Positions 10,146 through 21,059 of a DNA stretch of 64,000 nucleotides are shown piece by piece. Below the pieces are notes generated by a model. The model saw only the letters and a list, made by a program, of their open reading frames with translations. It had not been told where the DNA came from and ran no database searches. The translations under genes were made by a program, and so were the position numbers. The stretch is taken from the NCBI GenBank assembly GCA_021234155.1, contig JAJEKV010000010.1, positions 7,354,871 to 7,418,870 on the forward strand. Reading direction: 5' to 3'. Position 1 is the first letter of the stretch. Each line of letters starts with the position of its first letter. This DNA comes from Isoetes taiwanensis. Its lineage: Eukaryota > Streptophyta > Lycopodiopsida > Isoetales > Isoetaceae.

Positions 10146-12370
10146 GCCTCAAATACCAAGCAGCAACTGGTTAGACATATTATTATTTTCGAGCCCTACT
10201 TATTGGGATCTAATAGCATATTATATTAGAAGTTACTGAATGGACAGGTGAAAGATGTGCCTCCTCGTATACACTAAACAATTGAAAGATGTGCCTCATT
10301 ATATACATGATATAAGATATACATGATATATGCTATCTTCTTTTTATTCTCAACAGTATTTTTCCATATGGCTTTTTAAAGCACACAATAGCGGCGAAGT
10401 TACAAATTCTTGTCCCTTTAACACAAATTTCGTCACTGGTGGGCCGTACCCTTCCAACTTATCTTAACATATATAATTATTAGGGGACGACTCTATGATC
10501 ACGACACGTTAGCATTTTTAGTGCGCAACACTTCTATGGAATTTTTTTTGACACGTCGCATAGAAAAAAAGGGCCATGTTCTACACCCTGTTCCTTCCGG
10601 AATTGCAGAAGATCTTCGTGGATCCGCTGCGCAAGCTAGGGCGACCGGCGTCAACTTTGGAGCTCTTCTAATTTGGAGCAGGCCTGTCTATTCTGTTGTT
10701 GCTTAGACACATTCTTCCATTACCCTGTTCTGTATATCCATGGGCGCCGGAGTAACAGAAAGATCTAGCCCTGATTTCGCAAACCCATTTTGTAGTCTCG
10801 AATGTAACCGAGAATCCCAAGGGCTAAGAACATCCATGTCGGATCAGTCCAAACCCAAGTCAGAAATTCAATCGTTTTCTAAGAATCGGATCCAAGAACG
10901 CTTCAATTCAACAGAGGAAGAACAAGAACCCAAGAATCAAAACACTTCAAAAGAATTTTAAACGCTGCAGATCGCTGCTAGGGTGCTTCAAACTGGTACG
11001 AATCTATGAATCAAGAAAGATTAATAGGGCGCAATTGGATTGGAGCCTCCGGACTGAGGAAGCAAATCGGCGGCTGAATATTTAAGCTGCTGAGGCAACG
11101 GATGAGAACCAAGCAATGGACCGAAGACAAGGCCCAGGTTGCTTGCAGACCAGATTTCTTGCCTTTTGACACAGTTTAGGCTACGATAAACTCTTACTTG
11201 GCGGATAAGGTCAAGCCTATTCTTCAACTTCGGCAGAGCCTTATATTATGTGGCATGTCTCAGTCTACCTTTCAAGCTTTTGGGTCATCTAAATCCGTAT
11301 GCTAATATTTCTGGGTTCTGCCGCAGGCAGACCGACCGATGCTTCGTTTATTCTTTTTTCTTTTCTTTTCGTGGTTCTTTGCTGCGTCGTGGTTTTCATC
11401 AGAAATGATGGCCCCTCCCTTCTCAGCGTCGGAAATGATGCTCTATGGATAGCTACTGTCGAAGCTAGCACCATGGATCGATCCTTCCCTGCCGTAGTTG
11501 CTCTGGGTTCCCGCCAAAAATCCCCCCTTCTCAATCCATCATCCCGCTGCTTGCCCGGATTTTTAAATCCTGATATAGTGCGGGGGAAATTGTATTCTGT
11601 CAAATGGATTGCATCTCCGATGCAGAGAAAAGCATGACAGTGCATGATGCAGGCGGATTGGGAGGTATGGTCCTTCCAGACTATGGGTTCAGCTCTTTTT
11701 TCTCTGTTTTTAACATATTAAACAAGCCTATGAATAGCCTATAAGGATCTTGCATCACTGCATCACATATGAACTATAGTCCACAAAAAGAGGGAAGCAT
11801 ATATCTTTACAATGGAACAAAAGCATCACAAAAGAAAAGCACCAGTCCAATGGAATTTTACTCGATCCGATGCCTCACCAAAGAGATTTTTTGTTGTCTA
11901 TATTTTTAAGGTCAGTTCGTTCCAAGCAGTTAAGTTTATTGATTATGAAGGGGGGGACACATTCTTTTCAATTTTATTTTACTCACCTCTACTTGGGCAT
12001 CAAGAATGAGAACATACATTAGCACATGTTCCTCCATGCTTTAACTTTTTGTTGTTATCAATTCTTATGACTCATGAATCTAAAAGCAAAACCTTGATAG
12101 CATGGAACATGTCATGCAGATATCATGCATAAGAGATCTTAACATATTGTTTTTCTTATTGTCCTTCACAAAAAAATGAAACTTGCGAAGGCATATCAAT
12201 TGGAATAAATATAGAATGGGGAAAACTTTTATATGAAGTGCAAAGAATAATGTATCGAATTTGACTGCATGTGGCATAATCATGTGCCGTGTGTCTGCGA
12301 ATACCATGCAAATCTAGTTGACAAATTCATTAAACCTAGACAGTAATAATGATTTCCTACTGCACAGGTT
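10146..12370. other. Gene-free stretch
   Basis: No supported gene. Somewhat GC-richer islands at 10560-10800 and 11290-11650 carry ORFs of up to 118 codons on both strands, but the frames overlap each other and none has a recognisable motif or splice context. Confidence 0.45.
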
Positions 12371-12424
12371 TAGAACTAGAGAAATGTTCGCGGCGGCCTT
12401 GGCCGCCGCGATAAATTTCTTGTA
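12371..12424 (+). repeat. GC-rich palindromic element, copy 1
   Basis: The core GCGGCGGCCTTGGCCGCCGC folds into an 11-bp stem (counting the flanking TC and GA) with a two-base TT loop. An outer AGAAAT and ATTTCT pair extends it after a short mismatch. The same sequence recurs at 39247-39292 (inverted), 46005-46052 and 63512-63562, with a half copy at 45478-45498. Confidence 0.88.
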
Positions 12425-13389
12425 CCTTTAACACATGGCAGAGTTATCGCTAGTTGACTTCAAAAGTGCAATTGACTTCAAAAGTGACAAGAGGATTTTT
12501 GAAAGCTGCAGTCAACACCTTTAACACAAGGCACATTTGTCAAAGCCCGATTCAAAGCAATTTAACACCTTTAACACCTTCAAAGCCCGATTATGGTCAT
12601 GGTAACGTAGCCTTGGCCCATCTTATTATCTCCCAAGCCTTGTGCATTAGCCACAAAAAAAAAAGGTTTTAACATATGGAAAATATGTTTTCATTTGTCA
12701 AACGAAGTTATTTATTCTATTCGATTCTATATGAGGTATTATCACCCAAGCCTTGAGTATTAGCCACAGGTTTTAGCATCATGGAAAATATACGTAGTTA
12801 TTCTATTCTATATGAGGTTAGAAAGTCTATTCCTTGTTTGTCCATTCTATTCTATATGAGCTTAGAAAGTCTATTCCTTGTTTGTCCCGTGGCTGACGGC
12901 ATGGCTGACGGCAGCGGGAGCAGCCCATTAGCAAACAAGAATCCCTGACCCTTAATAGTATCATAGTTTGTTCTGTTGGCAGTCACGGCTTAGTCAATAT
13001 CATAATTGGGGAAGTTTTTTGTTCTATGGCTAACCATGAAGCACAGATTGGACTCAGCTTTTCCTTCATTCCCTGAAGTAATTGCTTCTGAACGCAGCTT
13101 CTAAAATAATCGGACACAGCTTCCTTTCAAACTCCGGCAGCCTATTCAGTGTCACGCTCAAAGGTCCAAGGCTGTTTGTGCAATCTTCACCGGGTTAAAC
13201 AGGCAACCAAGAATCTGCTGTGCCAAGCCAATTATCACTCCAGGATTTTAACGAATGCAGCGTGGCAACGGCAGATTACACACTGACCCAATAATGATAT
13301 TAGCGGAGGTTAGAAAATCTATTCTATATTACTTTAGTAATTAGTAGCCTAGTAGTTGCAGAATTGAAGCAGCAGAGAATTAGCCCATT
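12425..13389. other. Upstream flank of the lectin receptor kinase
   Basis: No gene. It holds a tandem duplication of about 52 bp (12796-12888, sharing TTAGAAAGTCTATTCCTTG) and short repeated phrases such as CAAAGCCCGATT. The promoter of the kinase must lie here, but I cannot point to a convincing TATA box or other element. Confidence 0.4.
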
Positions 13390-15438
13390 ATGCCTCTAAG
13401 GCTTAGGCTGGGTTTACATGCAAAGATGGCGCCATCACCGTCATGTAAAAAGGCTCACCCTTTTACACAGACCAGCACTCTTAGCATTTTGCTCATCCTC
13501 CTCTTTCCAATGCTTGCCCGTTCAAAAAACTTCTCTCTCACCCTCGATTCTCAACATCAAAATTTGCTCACTTATAAAGGGGATGCAACTCAGTATCCTG
13601 ATCATATCGAGCTCACAGTTAATGGTCAGTTCAGCACTTCCCGTCTATACTACACTGATCCAGTGCACCTGTTCGATTCAACCAACTCCAGCCAACTTCT
13701 TTCCTTTAGCACTTCCTTCACGTTTCAAATTGTGCAATATACTACAAGCTATTACCCAGCAGATGGAATGGCCTTCATTATGTCCCCTAGTAATACAGGG
13801 CCACTTGCAAATAGCAGCGGAGGTTTTCTCGGGCTTCTTAATTCATCCTTAAATGGGGACTCACGCAACCATTTGCTTGCAGTAGAATTTGATACCTTTC
13901 GAAATGCAGAGTTTCAGGACCCAGCTGACGCACATATCGGAATAGATGTGAATAACTTAACATCTATAGCAACTGTGGTTCCACCAGACGACTTGAAGTT
14001 AAGTAAAAACCTTACCCTGACGGCATGGATAGACTACATGGCAGCAAGCAATTTACTCCAAGTCAGATTATCAAGGAATACCACAAAACCAGAGACTATA
14101 ATACTCAGCTTGGAAATTGACCTCGGCAAAGTGATTCAGGATGCCATGTATGTAGGATTTTCTGCTGCAACAGGAGCTAATTCCGATGAATTGCACAGGT
14201 TGTATTCCTGGAATTTTAGTATCATCTCAACTGCAACTGGCCCAAGCTCTTTTGGAGCTCCACCACCTGTTACTGGCCCAAGCTCTTTTGGACCTTCACC
14301 ACCTGTTATGGGAAATGTAAAGAAGAAAAATAACATACTTATGCCAGTGCTAGCTGCTCTTTTTGCTGCACTCATTTGCATTTCATTGCTGGCTGCAGGA
14401 TGTATATGCTACAAAAGGAGGAAAATGGAGGGTTCAAATGAAAAAATTCGGCTGCCTATCACCAAATTCACATATTCACAACTGAAGGCAGCCACCAAGA
14501 ATTTCAGCACAGAAGAGATGCTTGGGAAGGGAGGATTTGGTAAAGTTTATAAAGGAGTTTTGCCAGATGGTAATATAGTAGCTGTGAAAGTGCTCTTTCA
14601 AGAAACAACTGCACAAGAGCTGCAATTAGTTGCAGAGCTCTCTGTAATAAGTCATCTGAGGCATCGTAACCTTTTGAGCCTCACAGGCTGGTGCCATACA
14701 AAGGAAAAACTGCTCTTGGTTTATGATTACATGCCCAATGGCAGCTTAGATAAGTACCTATTTAGCACCTCCAACTTTCTTTCATGGCAACAGCGCTATG
14801 ACATAGTGTTGGGAGTTGCAGAAGGGCTTGCCTACCTCCACACAGGATGGGAGCAAAAGATCGTGCACAGGGATGTGAAAGCATCCAATGTTCTTCTCGA
14901 CAGCAATTTTAGAGCACATTTGGGTGACTTTGGACTGGCCAAACTCTTGGATTATGATAAAACAGAAGAAACCATGACGACGGCAGGTACATTTGGATAC
15001 ATAGCTCCAGAGCTGGTATACACTGGTAAAGCAAGTGACAAATCTGATGTTTACAGTTTCGGGATATTGATTCTGGAGGTTGGATCTGGAAGGAAGGTGC
15101 TAGATACAGTTCAAGGCAAGTTCTTGTTGGAGTGGATATGGCTAAAGCATGAAGAGGGCAAATTGTTGGATGCTGCAGATCCAAAGTTGGAGATTTCTTT
15201 TGATAGAGGAGAGATGAGAACAATTTTGTTACTGGGGCTATTATGTTGCCAAGAAGATCCCCACCACAGGCCTAGCATGAGAAGATGCTGCAATATCCTC
15301 AAAGGAAATGAGCCCCTGCCTCAAATGCAATCCCTTGTGTACATAAATAGCAATGAGTCAGCCTCGGTCAGTGCTTCATCTACTTCGCCTTTGTCTCGAA
15401 CCCAACCAAGTTTTACTCTTGTGGTCTCTGAACGATAA
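13390..15438 (+). CDS. L-type lectin receptor-like kinase
   Basis: One uninterrupted 682-codon frame, the normal length and intronless structure for L-type LecRKs. A signal peptide (hydrophobic STLSILLILLFPML) ends near residue 45. Met13 (base 13426) gives a more usual signal peptide than Met1. A legume-lectin domain follows (about 47-280) with the metal-binding AVEFDTFRN block at 164-172 and HIGIDVN after it. A short duplicated GPSSFG proline-rich hinge precedes the transmembrane helix (about 316-339) and basic KRRK stop-transfer. The kinase has GKGGFG at 379-384, ATP-binding Lys400, HRD at 493-495 (an RD kinase), DFG at 513-515 and GTFGYIAPE in the activation loop. All catalytic residues are present, so the enzyme should be active. 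It is expected at the plasma membrane, sensing an extracellular ligand in defence or development. The ligand is unknown. The tail is Ser-rich. Confidence 0.95.
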   Translation: MPLRLRLGLHAKMAPSPSCKKAHPFTQTSTLSILLILLFPMLARSKNFSLTLDSQHQNLLTYKGDATQYPDHIELTVNGQFSTSRLYYTDPVHLFDSTNSSQLLSFSTSFTFQIVQYTTSYYPADGMAFIMSPSNTGPLANSSGGFLGLLNSSLNGDSRNHLLAVEFDTFRNAEFQDPADAHIGIDVNNLTSIATVVPPDDLKLSKNLTLTAWIDYMAASNLLQVRLSRNTTKPETIILSLEIDLGKVIQDAMYVGFSAATGANSDELHRLYSWNFSIISTATGPSSFGAPPPVTGPSSFGPSPPVMGNVKKKNNILMPVLAALFAALICISLLAAGCICYKRRKMEGSNEKIRLPITKFTYSQLKAATKNFSTEEMLGKGGFGKVYKGVLPDGNIVAVKVLFQETTAQELQLVAELSVISHLRHRNLLSLTGWCHTKEKLLLVYDYMPNGSLDKYLFSTSNFLSWQQRYDIVLGVAEGLAYLHTGWEQKIVHRDVKASNVLLDSNFRAHLGDFGLAKLLDYDKTEETMTTAGTFGYIAPELVYTGKASDKSDVYSFGILILEVGSGRKVLDTVQGKFLLEWIWLKHEEGKLLDAADPKLEISFDRGEMRTILLLGLLCCQEDPHHRPSMRRCCNILKGNEPLPQMQSLVYINSNESASVSASSTSPLSRTQPSFTLVVSER

Positions 15439-16477
15439 CCATATGATGTCTTTCTACCACTATCATCATATATTCTAAAATCTATTTTTATGTTCTCACT
15501 TGCAAACATAGTTGGGCCAACCTACGTGGGGATTTTTTTCCGACCTAATCCCCACCTACCGACCTATTTTGCCAAAATCTAAACTTGTAGTTTCCTGCAG
15601 ATGGTTCATAAACAACATGTTACATTAGAAAGAAGGTAGAATAAACATGTTACATAAGAAAGAAGGTAGTATATGGCATCAAAGGCGATGAAGACTACAG
15701 GAATAAAAAGGAATAAAAAAGGAGCAGTTAAGAATTATGCTCTCAGGAATTAATTTTTGCACTTGAATTACAAGCGCATGCTGCAGGTTCTCTATGGAAG
15801 ATGTAGAAGAAACAAAACAGGTTACTCAAATGTAAACATTGTTTAAATTGTGTAGTAAAATAATTACAGGACACGAGACTGGAACATGCAGCTGGTGCTT
15901 AAGAATACAGAGCTAATGTAAAGAAATAGGAATGGGGGCCTTTGGTAGAAGAACACGTCCATTTTTCCACTGTGAGGGAAACCTGTGAACAAGGAATGAG
16001 CAATCTCGAGACATCAAACATCTGCTGCTTTGGAGGCTTGGATGGAACCACCAATAAATTCCTAGGACCTAAGTAAGCTATTTGCGATGCAGTACAGAGA
16101 TATATAGAAGAATAGAAGAATAGAAACAGTAAACCCACCTTTGGATTCTTCTTGTTGTTCCTGAAGAAGAAGAAGAGGTGGATTCTAGAAACAGGCCGCC
16201 CAGTTTATTGCCTGAACAAGAAATGGTGGATCCTAGGAACAGACCGATCAGTTTGTTAATGTCGATTGCTGGCATGAGATGTTCTGTTGTTGGTAAAAAC
16301 AGAGGCCACCAACAGCATGGTTTGGCGCGTCCAGTATATACTCGAATTCTGTTTCTACAGATATGGCAGCACCAGATTGAAAGGGGCCAAAAAAAAGTTT
16401 AGGTCACAATTGACAGCTCGACAAAGACAAAGCATGCTTGCAACTAGGAAAGGTTGGAGTTCTTCGGAAACCTCATA
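15439..16477. other. 3' flank of the lectin kinase, no gene
   Basis: No supported coding region. A 28-bp imperfect tandem repeat (AACATGTTACATTAGAAAG and its copy) lies at 15613-15670. Confidence 0.5.
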
Positions 16478-16925
16478 GGGTTTCTCGTTGAAACTTAAAT
16501 GTAGTTTCAACGGAAACTTGATGTATGTAGTTTCCAAGAAACTACATCAAGTTTCCATTGAAACTGTATTAAGTTTCCATGGATACTATGTTAGGTTTCC
16601 TCTAGTGAAAACCTTGTAAGGTTTCCTTTATAGAAACTATACGTAGTTACTTTTGGAAAAACTCTATAAGGTTTCCGCTTTTTAAAATGAAAGGCACGTG
16701 TGTAAGATCTTGTGGCACATTTTCAAGATTATATGCACATATGTAAGATCTTATGGAAGTTTGTGTTCCCAAATGCATTAATGGTGTCTTTTTAGCGTGA
16801 GGAGTACCCAATATTTTGAATTTGAAACTGCATTAGGTTTCCAAAGAAACTTAAACTACATTAGGTTTCCAAAGAAACTACATTAAGTTTTCCTTGATAT
16901 TACATTAGGTTTCCAAAGTTTCTAA
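16478..16925. repeat. Degenerate array of about 20-bp GAAAC/GTTTCC units
   Basis: Repeated units of the type GAAACTACATTAAGTTTCC, with variable centres, at 16478-16680 and again at 16826-16925. Each unit is a small inverted repeat (GAAAC...GTTTC). The same unit type returns at 18265-18330. Confidence 0.75.
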
Positions 16926-18264
16926 TTTGAATAAGCTCTGTGTATTTCGCCATAGTTTCGGCAAATTTGTAAGTGCAGGAGGGTTCATCCCCTTCTAAAT
17001 TATTTTGCCATTTGGCTGCATAGCTCTTATAATCCTCCTGATTATCCTGGCTCTATTTGGAGGCAAAGAGGGCGGGATGCCAAACGAAATAGGTCTTGTA
17101 GTACAGGAGTAATCAACATAAGACTCGGTTTCATGAGCCGCCTGTCTCACCATCTATATGGGCTCAAATTTTGGATTGAATTTTGGTTCTAATAATTCTC
17201 CTTCGTGATGGCCTGGATTGCCTTGTGAATCCTGGAATTGAGGCACCTACATGTTAGCCCTGTCACTTCTTATCCGCTATGCCTGTTAGCTTGATATGGG
17301 AACTGCAAACTCATGTATTTGCAAACAGTTTGGTTAAATTATGTGACAGAGTATGCGTTCCAGTGTTTATTTTTCTTCTTCTGTCAACACCTGGACGCAT
17401 CTCAAATGCAGCTGGGTTAATCCGTATCCTGCTTGACAAAGCAAAACGAAAGTAGCATCAGAAATGAGCTGTAAAAAATCAGGTTTGAATGGCTGGATCG
17501 ATGTGTCCAAATGATCAACCAGAACAACGCTTGCAAAAACAAGTAGGACTAGCTGGAGGGCGGCTTCGATTTCTCATCACTTCCAAAGCTTCAATGCCAT
17601 GCAGATGGCCCAAATCGAGGCCAAAATCGAGAGAACAAAATGCCCTAAAATCCTACTCACTTAACAGACGGAGCTCCGACAGGCCATATCCTTCCCTTTT
17701 CTCTGCAAAATCCTTTTTGCTCTTCCTTTTTCTCTGCAAAACCCGGCTCTCCTCTCCCCTTAGCTTCTACCATGCTCCCGGTGTCCTCTAATTAGGACTC
17801 CAGCCAGGCACCATCTTAGCCATTTTATCTTCCTATCTGTTTTTCTCCCTTTTGTAGCAAAGGAAGAGCAATTTTTTGGGGCAAATTTTTCAGTTTGGTC
17901 GAAGGATGCAGAATAGAACAGCCAGATGAAAACAGATTTTGTGAGATGAGAATAGGGAATGAAAACCGACACTAGAACAGGTGTTTGAATATAAAAAAAA
18001 AAAAAAAAAAAAAAAAAAATCAAATCTACAATCAACAAGAACAAGATCAACATACCAAGATCAAGGCGAGAGCGGCATGCGCTCAAAATCTTGCTCCAAA
18101 TCTTTGCCCTCAAAATTTAGCTTCAAATCTTTGCCGGATGAAAAAATTGGTGCATTAAATGGAAAAGATACACAAACAGAAATCATTGCCACTGAAATCA
18201 TTGCAAATTCAACGAAAAAGACAGCAAATTCAACGAAAAAGTCAAGGATAGAAAGAGTTCAAGA
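16926..18264. other. Gene-free stretch with a poly(A) tract
   Basis: No supported gene. A run of about 28 A at 17993-18019 could be the tail of a decayed plus-strand retrotransposed copy, but I could not find a matching target-site duplication. Confidence 0.4.
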
Positions 18265-18330
18265 GAAACTGAACATAGTTTCCTGGAAACTAAATATAGT
18301 TTCCATATTGAAACTATATTAAGTTTCAAT
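18265..18330. repeat. Second cluster of GAAAC/GTTTCC units
   Basis: Three or four degenerate units (GAAACTGAACATAGTTTCC, GAAACTAAATATAGTTTCC, GAAACTATATTAAGTTTC) of the same design as the array at 16.5-16.9 kb. Confidence 0.72.
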
Positions 18331-19020
18331 TTTTTCGGGGATAACCCAAATCGGACGTAGATAAAGTCACCGCCAGTTGAGGATGCTATAAAGATGGATG
18401 TATATATACAAATAGTTAAGATGCAATATTCTCTTTTGTAGTTTGTGCAACAAACCTAGGGTGTTGAGGAAACCACTTATGTCCTTGGTGATATCTACAT
18501 ATGTGCTTGCATGTTGCACAAAGGGAAGAACGTGATAAACAACATGTTCATTTGTGAGAATTATTATTTAGTTTGGAAAATAGTTCGCATTGTTCCATAT
18601 AATGTCTCTTACGAATGAACTTTTATAAAATTTTATACTACCTTTTCGTACATAAAACTTGGTAATGTACATATTAAAAGATGTTGTAAGTAGCTCAACA
18701 TTGTGCCGGATGGCAAAAACCAATAAAGTGCTAATCGAAGAAAAGCTTTTGGTGACCCATTTGGTGACAACTTATGTAGAGCTAGTTGCGAGTCCAGCCA
18801 ATATACCATGGAGAATTACTTGCGAGTTCAGCCAATATACCATGTCCAATTCTCCAACCTACTCTTATCTGAAAAAAAAAATGATGCAAAACAATGACAT
18901 TTTTTATCTGTACACATTAATCAGGACAATCTAAAGCACCAAACGTTTATGCAAATCAGCTTTTTGAGAGCAGGACCACTAATGTGGACACTCACATATT
19001 ACAATATTGACAAAACAACT
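18331..19020. other. No gene seen
   Basis: AT-rich sequence without a supported gene. A short duplicated phrase (GCGAGTCCAGCCAATATACCATG and its near copy) occurs around 18787-18843. Confidence 0.4.
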
Positions 19021-19245
19021 GCTAAGGACACTAAGGTATGACTCCGTGCTCCAAATAGAAATGAAATTGTGTATCATACCATCTGGCATTATGATGGACA
19101 GCGGCACATTTGTGCAGCAACATCTCTTGAGGACACTAAGGTATGACTCCGTGCTCCAAATAGAAATGAAATCGTGTATCATGCCATCTGGCATTATGAT
19201 GGACAGTGGCACATTTGTGCAGCAACATCTCTTGTATTCTATCTG
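19021..19245. repeat. 105-bp tandem duplication
   Basis: Two head-to-tail copies with a 105-bp period, differing at only a few bases (for example GGACACTAAGGTATGACTCC at 19026 and 19131, and GGCACATTTGTGCAGCAAC in both). Confidence 0.9.
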
Positions 19246-20160
19246 GCATTAACAGGGACAATGGCGGATTGTTGAGATCAAGAGTATCAAGCACACATCT
19301 CTTGTATTCTATGTGGCATACAATTTGAGAGATACGTAATACCGAAGTGTAATCCTCTACACAATAGGTGTGATTGCTCATTTGTATAAAGCCTGTATGC
19401 AAGCTCTCATCTTCTTCTTGGACATTTTACCTCATGCTGGTCCTTATCCAACTCGTTGAATACCCCACCAAATCAAATGTAGAAGGCGCAGTTAAGTGCC
19501 CAAGCCAATCTTTATGCCAGAACTCAAAAGTCATGCGACTTTTGAAGAGTTATATTTGTGATTGTCACTATAGCTCCAGAGAAAGTGGTAAATTAGTTAC
19601 ATCTTTAGATAGCTAAGACTTTCCACCGCCACGCATGACATCAATATATTTTCACGAGCGCGCCTGACAATAAGACACTGCAATACAGACTTGTATGATG
19701 TGGATTTAGCATGATTACAAATGAAGTGACGGATATTTCTTTCTCACAATCATATGTTCCTTGCTGGAACTAATGGGTCCATGGATCTATGCACTTTTGC
19801 AAGATCATACCATCATGCATTAACATGGACAGTGGCACATTCGTGCACCAACATCTCTTGTATTGTACCTGGCATTAACATCTCTTGTATTATATCTGGC
19901 ATTAACATCTCTTGTACTATATCTGGCATTAACAGGGACAATGACAGATTGTTGAGATCAAGAGTAGCAAGGCATACAATTTGAGGGATAATTACTACCA
20001 AAGTGTATGCAAGCCCTCATCTTTCTAAAGATTTTACCTCAAAGCCAGGCACATCACCAAACATATCTTGTTGACATCTCTAACTTGTGGCCATTATCCA
20101 ACTCACCAAATCAACTGTAGAAAGGGCCGTTAAGTGCCCAAGTAAAGCATCTAAGTTCCG
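19226..20160. repeat. Local segmental duplication and 27-bp repeats
   Basis: The segment at about 19200-19520 recurs in diverged form at about 19820-20160 (shared blocks GGCATTAACAGGGACAATG, TTGTTGAGATCAAGAGTA and GTTAAGTGCCCAAG). In the second copy a 27-bp unit, AACATCTCTTGTATTATATC plus CTGGCATT-type ending, is repeated three times at 19850-19931. It reads as a nine-residue repeat (NISCIISGI) in one frame, probably without coding meaning. Confidence 0.78.
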
Positions 20161-20459
20161 TGCATTTTTGCAAGATGACTAAGAGGAAGCTAAATGTCAT
20201 AGATGGAAAGATGCATAGTACTGAAGATGAATTTCAGTTGATACAGAAGCATGAACACTGTAATGCTAGCAGAGGCACATGATAAGGGAAAAAATACTAT
20301 CCTCTATGCAAAGTTGTTCTTGCTAAGCGTATACACAAACCTTTTCTTTTAATATTCTTCATCGTGTGGAGAACATAATCATACTCAGGAAGAAGAGATG
20401 AACTATTTCACTACAACCCCAACATTTGGTCCACGGCTGAAAACAACAGTAAAAACAAA

Positions 20460-20715
20460 ATACGCGTTGTCTTTTTGAAGATTTGAAAAAAACGTACACG
20501 TAGTTATATGGGGGTGTGGTTTTCCAAGGATATGCTGTAGTTTTTCTGAAGGATACGTAGTTTTTTTTTTAAAGAATGGGTGGTTTCTAAAGGAGGTGTA
20601 GTCTCTTTTTTAAGGATGTGTTGTTTTCTCAGGCGGTATGGTTTTTTGAAGGGATGTTTTCTTTTCAGGTGTTGTTTTTTAAGGTAGTGTTTTTTTGAGG
20701 TGTGGTTTTTTAAGG
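20460..20715. repeat. Degenerate array of GGTGTGGTTTTTTAAGG-type units
   Basis: About ten short units with a period near 20-25 bp (TGTGGTTTTCC, TGTAGTTTTTC, GGTGTGGTTTTTTAAGG), drifting in length and sequence. The organisation resembles the GAAAC/GTTTCC arrays at 16.5 kb. Confidence 0.6.
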
Positions 20716-20804
20716 TTTTCTAATAATTCATGTACGATCAAGTTGTCCACATGCCTTACTGCCACAAAATGGCAGCATACAAGAGTTATATATGTTTGGC
20801 ACAC

Positions 20805-20935
20805 TTCACTAGCATTTGACTTCATACATGTGTTGTGTGAGCTTGTAGAGCGTGAAAATTGATCATGCATGCTTGACACACTCACTAGCATTTGACTTCA
20901 TACATGTGTGTGTGTGCGAGCTTGTAGAGCGTGAA
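20805..20935. repeat. Imperfect tandem duplication of about 75 bp
   Basis: Two copies sharing CACTAGCATTTGACTTCATA, then ACATGTGT and GAGCTTGTAGAGCGTGAAA, with different TG-repeat lengths in the middle. Confidence 0.8.
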
Positions 20936-21059
20936 ACTTGAAGACATCCATCACTTGGCAACTTGTAGAAGACACAATGATACGAAGAACCAAAGATAGA
21001 CACTGGTTTGGCATCATATAGGCATTTCTTGAAGGCCTCAAATATGCCACACTCAATCT

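Noticed and set aside
11289-11645. Two overlapping ORFs of 112-118 codons on opposite strands
   Set aside because: Neither has a recognisable motif, and they overlap almost completely; at most one could be real and nothing favours either.
13418-13852. 144-codon ORF inside the lectin kinase gene
   Set aside because: A shadow frame of the lectin domain coding sequence.
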